A stretch of 17,710 nt of DNA from 2-01-FULL-39-10-A sp964565795 (GTDB lineage: Bacteria > Patescibacteriota > Microgenomatia > Levybacterales > UBA12049). The notes under the pieces were generated by a model. The model worked only from the letters and a program-made list of their open reading frames with translations, made no database searches and was not told the DNA's origin. Each line of letters opens with the position of its first letter. The first letter of the stretch is position 1. Where the stretch lies: assembly GCA_964565795.1 (NCBI GenBank), contig CAZMGC010000022.1, positions 1 through 17,710 on the forward strand, read 5' to 3'. The position numbers and the translations under genes were made by a program. Shown here in pieces: positions 1 to 5,959 of this stretch.

Positions 1-59
1 GCTGGTAGAGCGTCGCATTTACACTGCGAATGTCGCGAGTTCGATCCTTGCACCGTCCA
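1..59 (+). tRNA. tRNA-Val (anticodon TAC), 5' end cut by window edge
   Basis: The D-loop and the 3' half of the D stem open the window. The anticodon stem TCGCA/TGCGA (13-17/25-29) encloses the loop TTTACAC, which gives anticodon TAC (20-22) for Val GUA codons. The T arm is GCGAG-TTCGATC-CTTGC (35-51). The 3' acceptor strand ACCGTCC ends at 58 and the discriminator is A59. The CCA tail is not encoded (next bases are CTC), so it must be added enzymatically. The 5' acceptor strand lies outside the window. Confidence 0.93.
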
Positions 60-60
60 C

Positions 61-167
61 TCGTCGAAGTTCGGCTTAGCCGCTTCAATCCTCGCTTTGC
101 TTGGATTTTTGCTTTCCAGCCGGCTTCTCCTCTTCAAAATCTTTCAGATTTTGATAAGGACTGGACG
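61..167. other. Hairpin-rich tRNA spacer, upstream part
   Basis: This part of the Val-Phe spacer has no convincing gene. It contains a run of small inverted repeats: GAAG-tt-CGGC with GCCG-CTTC (about 66-86); AATCC with GGATT (about 88-108), an imperfect arm pair; and CAAAATCT-TTC-AGATTTTG (135-153), a perfect 8-bp stem. The heptamer CAAAATC or its complement recurs at 135, 147, 170 and 195, so the last hairpin shares sequence with the next one downstream. No promoter is apparent, so tRNA-Val and tRNA-Phe are probably co-transcribed and this is spacer RNA that folds. Confidence 0.55.
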
Positions 168-252
168 AACAAAATCGGTACATAACTTAAGGTCGATTTT
201 GTTATCCCTAAAGGGAAATCGTTGGGAAAAACCGCGAGGTTTGTCCCATTTA
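168..252 (+). repeat. tRNA-upstream structured element, copy A
   Basis: Copy A consists of a perfect 10-bp hairpin, AACAAAATCG (168-177) with CGATTTTGTT (194-203), with a 16-nt loop; a 6-nt gap; then a core from 210 to 247. The core begins AAAGGGAAATCGT and forms GGGAAAAACC (224-233) with GGTTTGTCCC (238-247) around a GCGA loop, with one A/G mismatch. Five bases (ATTTA) then separate it from the first base of tRNA-Phe. The same architecture and nearly the same core lie before tRNA-Pro at 16054-16141. Its function is unknown. It could be a tRNA-spacer RNA processing element, a transcription signal, or a small repeat family. Confidence 0.75.
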
Positions 253-328
253 GCTGAGATAGCCAAGGTGGTCAAGGCACCTGTCTGAAGAACAGGCTAT
301 GAGTGTTCGACTCACTCTCTCAGCACCA
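253..328 (+). tRNA. tRNA-Phe (anticodon GAA), CCA encoded
   Basis: The acceptor stem GCTGAGA (253-259) pairs perfectly with TCTCAGC (318-324). The D stem is GCC/GGC. The anticodon stem CCTGT/ACAGG (280-284/292-296) encloses CTGAAGA, giving anticodon GAA (287-289). The T arm is GAGTG-TTCGACT-CACTC (301-317). The discriminator is A325 followed by CCA (326-328), so this is the only tRNA in the window whose 3' end can be seen to have a genomic CCA. Confidence 0.95.
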
Positions 329-336
329 AAAAAGTG

Positions 337-396
337 ACCGCAATTTTTCAGCGTAAACAATTCTTCCCCAATTTATAATTGTATGCTGAATGCGGT
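337..396. repeat. 60-bp imperfect inverted repeat after tRNA-Phe
   Basis: Three nested arm pairs share one centre: ACCGCA (337-342) with TGCGGT (391-396), TCAGC (348-352) with GCTGA (385-389), and ACAATT (357-362) with AATTGT (377-382), around a loop at 363-376. Small internal bulges separate the arms. No T-run follows the 3' arm directly, so it is not a classical intrinsic terminator. It could still end or process the tRNA transcript, or be a small palindromic repeat. Beyond it, 397-461 is AT-rich with no gene. Confidence 0.6.
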
Positions 397-461
397 TGAA
401 ATCTTTTAGATTATATCCAGGCCTCTTATATATATAGAATATAGTCCCATAATATTACCCC

Positions 462-490
462 TTGACATTATTTGAAACTGCTTGTATAAT
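462..490 (+). promoter_or_regulatory. Near-consensus sigma70-type promoter for the surface protein-sortase pair
   Basis: TTGACA (462-467) and TATAAT (485-490) are both perfect consensus with a 17-bp spacer. Transcription would start near 497, giving a leader of about 32 nt before the ATG at 529. No clear Shine-Dalgarno sequence lies in that leader. The consensus match suggests strong constitutive expression, as expected for an abundant surface protein. Confidence 0.85.
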
Positions 491-528
491 GCCGATTCAC
501 TTGTAGTAAATCACTATAAGACTAAGAA

Positions 529-1302
529 ATGACAGAAACAAGAAAACTTTTATCTTTATTTACTGGAATTACATTCGTAGCCTTTTTGGCTTTCCAATCT
601 GTGTCTATGACTAATGTTTCAGCTACTTATGGTGGCGGAGACAATTGTAATGATGTATTCACTTACGAAAAATCTTCTGATTTCTCTGATTCAAGAGTAA
701 ATATTAATTTTGAAAATAACGATTATCAAATCGACGTAAATGGAGTTGGATCATATCAAGTAATTGAAGTTTCATTAGATGTAAGTAATGATGGACATTC
801 TGGATATCATGTATATGCAACAGGCCCTATTAATAACTTTAATCCAAATCCAGGAGATTCTATTAATGAAGCTAAGGTAAAAGTTAAGAAAGTTTGTGCA
901 ACTCCAACTCTAACTCCAACTATTACACCAAGACCTACAACTGCACCTACTGCAGTTCCAACAGCAGTTCCTACAGTTATCCCAACAGCAGTTCCAACAG
1001 CAATCCCATCTGTTACACCAGTTGTAACTGTAGCCGTTGATCCATCAGTAACTCCATCAGTTTCAGCTGAACCAACAGTAACATCTACACCAACTGTAAC
1101 TCCAACTGATACACCAAGCACATCAACAAACAACAATAACAATTCTTCAAGCAATAATTCTTCAAATAATGAAGTAAAAGTTGCTGGAATCAGTGCTTTA
1201 GCTTCAACTGGAGGAATAATTGATTCTTTAATGAATTCAGTCTTCGTATCAGGTCTTCTTACCTTTGCGTTTGGTTTAAAACGTCATGGTAAAAAGAGTT
1301 AA
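529..1302 (+). CDS. Sortase-anchored surface protein, Thr/Pro-rich stalk, LASTG sorting signal
   Basis: This 257-residue protein looks secreted and wall- or surface-attached. Residues 1-32 form a signal peptide with probable cleavage after VSA. Residues 33-123 are a small, probably beta-rich domain bounded by two cysteines (C40, C123) that could form a disulfide. Residues about 124-200 are a Thr/Pro/Val-rich stalk with PTAVPT-type repeats, and 200-214 an Asn/Ser linker. The C-terminus is a textbook sorting signal: LASTG (224-228), a hydrophobic segment (229-248), and a basic tail (KRHGKK). An Ala at position 2 of the pentapeptide resembles the LAXTG signals read by class E sortases. The next gene is a sortase overlapping it by 17 bp. 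I do not recognise the N-terminal domain; its ligand or structural role is unknown. Confidence 0.85.
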   Translation: MTETRKLLSLFTGITFVAFLAFQSVSMTNVSATYGGGDNCNDVFTYEKSSDFSDSRVNINFENNDYQIDVNGVGSYQVIEVSLDVSNDGHSGYHVYATGPINNFNPNPGDSINEAKVKVKKVCATPTLTPTITPRPTTAPTAVPTAVPTVIPTAVPTAIPSVTPVVTVAVDPSVTPSVSAEPTVTSTPTVTPTDTPSTSTNNNNNSSSNNSSNNEVKVAGISALASTGGIIDSLMNSVFVSGLLTFAFGLKRHGKKS

Positions 1303-1843
1303 GCCTAAGAAAGGCAAAAGCCTCCTTCTTCCCCGTCTTATAATTATCCTAGGAATTCTCCTGATGGTTTTTTCAGTAGTTTGGAAAATTGATAGAGGAA
1401 GTCTGGGATTTCAAAATCAACCTAAACCAGTTAAGGAAGTTAGCATTGAGAGTAAAAAGCCTTTTAATCTAAAAATTGCAAAAGCTAAAATTAGTTTAAA
1501 TGTTGAAGAGAGTGGGATCGTTAACGGAAACTGGGAAGTAAGCCGCGACGGAGTTTCGCATTTAAATACATCGGGAGTTCCAGGAAATCGGGGAAATGTA
1601 GTAATTTATGGACATAATAAATCTAATATTTTAGGCCCACTAGAGACAGTGCGAATTGGAGATGAGGTTACGATTACTACACGTGATAATGAAAACCATA
1701 TTTATAAAATTAAATCAATCGAAGTAGTTTCCCCTTCTAGAGTTGACGTTATAAATCCTACTGAAGAAGAAGTTCTAACTATCTATACATGCACTGGATT
1801 TCTGGATTCAAAAAGACTTGTAGTTAAAGCAAAACCGGTTTAA
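1286..1843 (+). CDS. Sortase, class D/E-like transpeptidase
   Basis: This 185-residue membrane-anchored cysteine transpeptidase should cleave the LASTG signal of the protein encoded just upstream and join it to a cell-surface amine, probably in peptidoglycan. One N-terminal membrane segment spans about residues 16-33 after a basic start. The catalytic triad is visible: His110 in VIYGHN, Cys169 in TIYTCTG, and Arg177 in SKRLVV. The length is normal for a single-domain sortase. The ATG lies inside the last codons of the substrate gene (17-bp overlap, +1 frame), so translation is probably coupled. The motif after the Cys (TG) is not the TCHP typical of actinobacterial class E, so the subclass is uncertain. 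The 3' end overlaps the convergent MFS gene by 4 bp. Confidence 0.93.
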   Translation: MVKRVKPKKGKSLLLPRLIIILGILLMVFSVVWKIDRGSLGFQNQPKPVKEVSIESKKPFNLKIAKAKISLNVEESGIVNGNWEVSRDGVSHLNTSGVPGNRGNVVIYGHNKSNILGPLETVRIGDEVTITTRDNENHIYKIKSIEVVSPSRVDVINPTEEEVLTIYTCTGFLDSKRLVVKAKPV

Positions 1844-3087
1844 GCGTCCATTTTATCTGACTTTGGTTTTTCTCTTCTCGCGAGGTAAATAAATGGTAGT
1901 GCAGCCCATTGAAAAATTGAAGATGTAAGATAGGACGTCGGATATCCATTATTGTCAGCTACTTTTCCAAGTGTAGGTTGAATTCCAACAGCTCCTCCGG
2001 AGCCTAAAAGTGAATCAAATGAAAGAACCGTTGCTCTTTGCTCTGAAGGAATTAAGCCATTTAAATAAGCTTGTCTGATAGGTCCAATTGCTGCAAACAA
2101 AAGTCCCCAAATAAATATTAAGCCAATTGCGGCATAAAAATTGCTAACCTGTGAAACCAATACTAAGATAAGTCCTGTTAATGCCGTTCCTAAAAATATA
2201 GCAGATGTCCTTTTCTTAAATAGTTTCCTGATTCTTGAAGCTAGAATGCCTCCAGCGATTTGTGAGAGTCCTGTTAAAGCCGCGATAAGTCCAGCTATTG
2301 CATAGGCTGTTTCATTACCATAAAGCTCCAAGAGAAAGGGCTGAAGTGCATAGAAAACATAAAAACTCACGCCACTGGCAAAAGGGGCTGTTAGCATGAT
2401 CCATCGCACCGGCGGGTTTTTAATTCCCAGATCAATCGATTTGTTGAAAATCTTTTTCATTTCATTTACCGGATTCTTCGGTTTGCTTGGTGTAAAGCCT
2501 AAATCTTGCATGAGAATAAATGCCATCGCGAAATTAATTAGTAAAACTGCAGATCTAAGAATATACGGGACGCCAAGATTTGAATATTGCGCAATTATTC
2601 CTCCTAAAATAGCTCCTGTTAACATTGCTGCCCCGCCTACCATTTGTCCCTTTGCGAAAACACTTTCAAGGCTTCCCTTGAAGTTTGTCGCCTTTAGTGC
2701 ATCCACTAGCCATGCTTCTGTTGCGCCTGAAAAAAATGTGTATCCAAGACCCAAGACCATTGATGAAAGTGCCCATCCCCAAAATGGACCTTGAATCTCC
2801 CACATATAAAGGTAAAGTGCTGTTGAAATAGCTAGCGTCAAGGCTCCCAGGAGGTAGCTGAGGCGTCTACCATAAGTGTCAGCTATGATTCCCGTAGGGA
2901 CTTCGAAAATGACGTAACCTACTGAATAAAATGCGTTTGCGAGAAATGCTTGGAAATTTGATAACCCTGCATTAAGTAAAAAAATTGTATTTATTCCCCA
3001 AATAAAACTTGTTGCCAATGTGTTGCCCGCTACTAGATAAAGATAGATTGTTTGAATGTTAGTGGGTTTTCGAAGAAGTTTTAACAC
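1840..3087 (-). CDS. MFS transporter
   Basis: This 415-residue integral membrane protein has roughly 12 hydrophobic segments. The loop between helices 2 and 3 carries the classical MFS motif A, seen as GIIADTYGRR (residues 66-75). A second conserved stretch, YTFFSGATEAWLVD (about residues 115-129), is common in MFS transporters of the drug/H+ antiporter type. A basic loop divides the two six-helix halves. The substrate cannot be told from sequence; efflux of a small molecule is the usual guess. The start codon is GTG (3085-3087 on the plus strand) and an in-frame TAA lies directly upstream, so no longer start exists. The promoter at 3096-3122 would start RNA at or next to this GTG, implying a leaderless mRNA. 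Confidence 0.9.
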   Translation of the reverse strand: MLKLLRKPTNIQTIYLYLVAGNTLATSFIWGINTIFLLNAGLSNFQAFLANAFYSVGYVIFEVPTGIIADTYGRRLSYLLGALTLAISTALYLYMWEIQGPFWGWALSSMVLGLGYTFFSGATEAWLVDALKATNFKGSLESVFAKGQMVGGAAMLTGAILGGIIAQYSNLGVPYILRSAVLLINFAMAFILMQDLGFTPSKPKNPVNEMKKIFNKSIDLGIKNPPVRWIMLTAPFASGVSFYVFYALQPFLLELYGNETAYAIAGLIAALTGLSQIAGGILASRIRKLFKKRTSAIFLGTALTGLILVLVSQVSNFYAAIGLIFIWGLLFAAIGPIRQAYLNGLIPSEQRATVLSFDSLLGSGGAVGIQPTLGKVADNNGYPTSYLTSSIFQWAALPFIYLARREKPKSDKMDA

Positions 3088-3095
3088 TTAATCTT

Positions 3096-3122
3096 ATTAT
3101 AGCTTTTTTAGCCCGATGTCAA
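3096..3122 (-). promoter_or_regulatory. Promoter of the MFS gene (leaderless GTG start)
   Basis: On the minus strand TTGACA (3122-3117) is followed after 15 bp by TATAAT (3101-3096), or after 17 bp by TAATAA (3099-3094). Either places the transcription start within a few bases of the GTG at 3087. The -35 lies within the upstream part of the alr promoter on the opposite strand, so the two genes may compete for polymerase. Confidence 0.65.
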
Positions 3123-3140
3123 TTAGTATTTAATTGAAAA

Positions 3141-3149
3141 TGGTATAAT
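3141..3149 (+). promoter_or_regulatory. Extended -10 promoter of alr
   Basis: TGgTATAAT (3141-3149) is a perfect extended -10 box. No -35 is recognisable at the right distance, as is usual for extended -10 promoters. RNA would start near 3156, about 5 nt before the ATG at 3161, leaving no room for a ribosome binding site. Confidence 0.75.
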
Positions 3150-3160
3150 TTGGTCTCCAA

Positions 3161-4285
3161 ATGATTAATTCTGTTAGAAAAAGATTTGGCCGCAAGTATT
3201 TTCCTCTTAATGAAATTGAGATTTCAAAAGATGCCCTTTTACATAACTATAGTTATTTAGTTAGTCTTTCCGGGGTTCCAGTTGCGCCAGTTTTAAAAAG
3301 TAATGCATATGGTCATGGGATTGAAATAATTGGGAAAATTTTAGATGAAGTCTCTCCCCCGCTCATATGTGTTGATAGTATCTATGAAGCATACCAGCTT
3401 TTAAATTTTAAAATTAAAACCCCAATTCTTGTAATGGGTTATGTAGGGGGAGAAAATCTATCTGTTAAAAAACTTCCGTTCTCCTTTTCTGTTTATACAC
3501 ACGAAATGCTTGATAATATTAAAAAATTCCAGCCAGATGCATCAGTGCATATTTTTATAGATAGCGGAATGCATAGAGAAGGAGTTCCTATGGATGAGGT
3601 TAATGATTTTTTAAAGAAAGCTAAAAGATTAAATCTAAATATAGAAGGAATCATGTCTCATTTCGCAAAACCAGATTCTCACACGAATATTAATACAAGA
3701 AATCAAATTGAAAATTTTGAAAAAGCGATTGAAATGGGAGAAAGCATGGGAATAGATTTTAAATACATCCATTTATTTGCATCAAATGGCATAAGGAATA
3801 TTGAAAAATATAGAAGAGTTGGTAATTTAACCCGATCTGGAAAAGCTCTTTATGGAATCGACCTCACAAAAAATAGTAAAAAATTAAAACCAGTTCTTTC
3901 ACTGAATTCTACGATTATTCAAATTAAAAAACTAAAAAAGGGAGAATCTTTAGGATACGATTTTATTTTTAAAGCGCCGAAAGACATGGTAACTGCGATT
4001 CTTCCAATTGGATATAACGACGGAGTGAATAGAAGGCTTTCGAATAAAGGATTTGTAAAAATCGAAAAAAAGTTTTGTCAAATTATTGGAAGGGTAAGTA
4101 TGAATATTACGGTAATTGATGTTTCAAATATTAATGATATTAAGGTGGGACAAAAAGTAAATATTTATTCTAATAATCCGTTGGATAAAAACTGCGTTTA
4201 TAATGTTGCTGAAATGACCGGAACAATTCCTTATGAGATTTTAACCCATCTAAATCCTTCAACAAAAAGAATTACAATTACTTAA
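3161..4285 (+). CDS. alr: Alanine racemase
   Basis: This PLP enzyme interconverts L- and D-alanine and so supplies D-Ala for peptidoglycan peptides in the cytoplasm. The 374 residues match the family length. The PLP-binding lysine is Lys46 in VLKSNAYGHG, at the start of the alpha/beta barrel. Arg225 in TRSGKALYG fits the arginine that faces the pyridine nitrogen. Tyr266 in SLGYD fits the second catalytic base, and GYNDG (284-288) and GRVSMN (310-315) are conserved C-terminal signatures. The ATG directly follows an extended -10 promoter. The gene ends inside the convergent pseudouridine synthase gene (8-bp overlap). With the carboxypeptidase at 14918 and the sortase, it supports a peptidoglycan-bearing cell. 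Confidence 0.96.
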   Translation: MINSVRKRFGRKYFPLNEIEISKDALLHNYSYLVSLSGVPVAPVLKSNAYGHGIEIIGKILDEVSPPLICVDSIYEAYQLLNFKIKTPILVMGYVGGENLSVKKLPFSFSVYTHEMLDNIKKFQPDASVHIFIDSGMHREGVPMDEVNDFLKKAKRLNLNIEGIMSHFAKPDSHTNINTRNQIENFEKAIEMGESMGIDFKYIHLFASNGIRNIEKYRRVGNLTRSGKALYGIDLTKNSKKLKPVLSLNSTIIQIKKLKKGESLGYDFIFKAPKDMVTAILPIGYNDGVNRRLSNKGFVKIEKKFCQIIGRVSMNITVIDVSNINDIKVGQKVNIYSNNPLDKNCVYNVAEMTGTIPYEILTHLNPSTKRITIT

Positions 4286-5006
4286 CTGCGTTTTTTAGTT
4301 GCTCTATTTCTGAACTTGTTAGTTCACGATAATCCCCTTCTCTTAGAGAACCAATTCTAATGGGACCGAATTGAATTCGTTTTAGATCAGTTAATTCTAG
4401 AAATATTGCTTGGCACATTCGTCTAATTTGGCGATATCTACCTTCGTAAATTTCCATCTCCAAATAAGTTAGTTTTTCTTTTTGTTTTATTAATTTCACT
4501 TTTGCAGGAAGTGTAATTCCATCTGAAAGAATAATTCCGTTTCTAAGTTTGTTCATTTTTTCTTCACTAACATTTCCCTGAATTGTCAGAAGATATTTTT
4601 TAGGAACATGAAATTTAGGATGTGTTGACTTATGTGTCAGTTCTCCATCATTTGTTAGAAGAATTAATCCATGAGTATCTTTATCAAGACGGCCGACAGG
4701 ATAGATTCTGTGAGGGGTGTCAATTAGATCTGTTACATTTGTTCTGTCGTATTCATCTGATGATGTAGAGATAATCCCCTTTGGTTTGTTTAATAAAAAA
4801 TAAACAGCTGATGATTGTTTTAGTTTCTTACCATTAATTCTTACATCATCCTTTGAGATATCAATTCTTGTTCCGGATTCTCTTACTCGAGAGCCATTTA
4901 CTGTAACAGTTTCAATTTTTAAGAATTGCTTAATTCCCCTTCTGGATGCAACTCCATTATTTGCTAGAAATTTATCTAGTCTTTGTGTGTTAGACTGCGT
5001 ATTCAT
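4278..5006 (-). CDS. RsuA/RluB/RluE/RluF-family rRNA pseudouridine synthase
   Basis: The enzyme converts a specific uridine in 16S or 23S rRNA to pseudouridine. An S4 RNA-binding domain occupies about residues 8-55 (RLDKFLANNGVASRRG), followed by the catalytic domain. The family signature GRLDKDTHGL puts the catalytic aspartate at Asp108, and the C-terminal GRYRQIRRM motif is present. I chose the ATG at 5006 (242 residues) over a TTG two codons upstream at 5012. It overlaps the end of obg by 17 bp, so translation is probably coupled. Whether it modifies 16S rRNA (RsuA) or 23S rRNA (RluB type) cannot be decided here; linkage to TypA and Obg, both 50S factors, mildly favours 23S. Confidence 0.93.
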   Translation of the reverse strand: MNTQSNTQRLDKFLANNGVASRRGIKQFLKIETVTVNGSRVRESGTRIDISKDDVRINGKKLKQSSAVYFLLNKPKGIISTSSDEYDRTNVTDLIDTPHRIYPVGRLDKDTHGLILLTNDGELTHKSTHPKFHVPKKYLLTIQGNVSEEKMNKLRNGIILSDGITLPAKVKLIKQKEKLTYLEMEIYEGRYRQIRRMCQAIFLELTDLKRIQFGPIRIGSLREGDYRELTSSEIEQLKNAVK

Positions 5007-5952
5007 TTTCAATTAATTGCTTTAAGGCAGTAATAGATTCTTCATCATAAATCGAAACATCTAAAACTTTTAATTTATTTTTCTCGAAAGCTTTTTTGTT
5101 TGCTTTTATTTTTTTTGCATCGACTAGATCTTTTTTTGTAAATATCACAATTTCAGGTTTTTCTAAAAGTTCTGGGTTATATTTCTTAAATTCCTCTCTA
5201 ACTATTTCATAGACATTTTTAGGATTTTCCTCAGATGAATCGATGCAATGTAAAATTAGTTTTGTTTTCTCGATGTGTTTTAAGAATCTAATCCCCAGTC
5301 CTTTACCGGTTGATGCACCTTCTATAAGTCCAGGGATATCTGCTATGGTAATTTTTCCAAGCATTCCTATATTTGGCTCTAATGTTGTAAAAGGATAGTT
5401 TCCAATTCGGGGAGTTGCATTTGTAAGTATTGCAAGAAGACTGCTTTTCCCAGCATTTGGAAGACCAGCAAGACCTATGTCTGCAATTATTTTTAATTCT
5501 AAAATTAAATTCTTATCTTCTCCTTCTCCACCAGGTTCTGCAAATTTTGGTGTTTGGCGAGTTGAAGTTTTGAATTCATTGTTTCCTCTTCCCCCAACCC
5601 CGCCTTTAGCTATTAGTATTTCCTGATCATCAGTTATTTCAAAAGTTTGATTTGATTTAGAATCAGTTACCTGAGTACCAATTGGTAAAAGGATAATTGT
5701 GTGTTTTGCATTTTTACCGTAAAGATTATTTCGTCCTCCTGCTACTCCATCTATTCCTCTTATTTTTTTCTTAAATTGAAACTGACTAAGGTCATTAATA
5801 TTTGATGAGCCTTTTAGATAAATATTTCCACCATTCCCACCGTTTCCCCCGTCCGGTCCACCTTTTGCAGTTTGGCCATTTCTTATAAAAGAAACTGCGC
5901 CATTTCCTCCATTCCCCGCCTTAAAATTAACCTTTACAAAATCTATTAACAT
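4990..5952 (-). CDS. obg: Obg GTPase, ribosome assembly
   Basis: Obg is a GTPase that binds late 50S precursors and links ribosome maturation to growth. The 320 residues begin with the glycine-rich Obg fold (about 1-157: repeated GNGG, GGPDGG, GGVGGRG). The G domain has G1 GLPNAGKSS (163-171), the switch region with YPFTTLEPNIG (186-196), G3 DIPG (205-208) and G4 TKKD (272-275). The G5 region reads DVSIYDE rather than the usual SA-containing form. The protein stops after the G domain, so the variable C-terminal OCT domain of some homologues is absent. It starts 7 bp after the helicase gene and runs into the pseudouridine synthase gene, third in a four-gene cluster. Confidence 0.96.
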   Translation of the reverse strand: MLIDFVKVNFKAGNGGNGAVSFIRNGQTAKGGPDGGNGGNGGNIYLKGSSNINDLSQFQFKKKIRGIDGVAGGRNNLYGKNAKHTIILLPIGTQVTDSKSNQTFEITDDQEILIAKGGVGGRGNNEFKTSTRQTPKFAEPGGEGEDKNLILELKIIADIGLAGLPNAGKSSLLAILTNATPRIGNYPFTTLEPNIGMLGKITIADIPGLIEGASTGKGLGIRFLKHIEKTKLILHCIDSSEENPKNVYEIVREEFKKYNPELLEKPEIVIFTKKDLVDAKKIKANKKAFEKNKLKVLDVSIYDEESITALKQLIENEYAV

Positions 5953-5959
5953 AATTTAA

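Noticed and set aside
194..221. Alternative hairpin CGATT-TCCC/GGGA-AATCG in copy A
   Set aside because: Copy B lacks the TCCC arm, so this fold is not shared and is probably accidental; the reported two-hairpin fold is shared by both.
97..288. 63-codon open frame in the tRNA-Val/tRNA-Phe spacer
   Set aside because: It runs into tRNA-Phe, covers the hairpin-rich spacer, and its translation has no protein-like features or ribosome site.
897..1110. CRISPR-like or tandem DNA repeat array
   Set aside because: The repeats are codon-level Thr/Pro repeats of irregular length within a coding region, with no spacer structure. No CRISPR array, insertion sequence or phage gene is seen anywhere in the window.
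807..1154. Antisense open frame of 115 codons opposite the surface protein
   Set aside because: Its Val/Gly/Thr repeats are the mirror image of the Thr/Pro repeat codons on the plus strand; no promoter or ribosome site.
5007..5012. TTG start two codons before the pseudouridine synthase ATG
   Set aside because: The ATG at 5006 is the better codon and the extra residues add nothing to the S4 domain.
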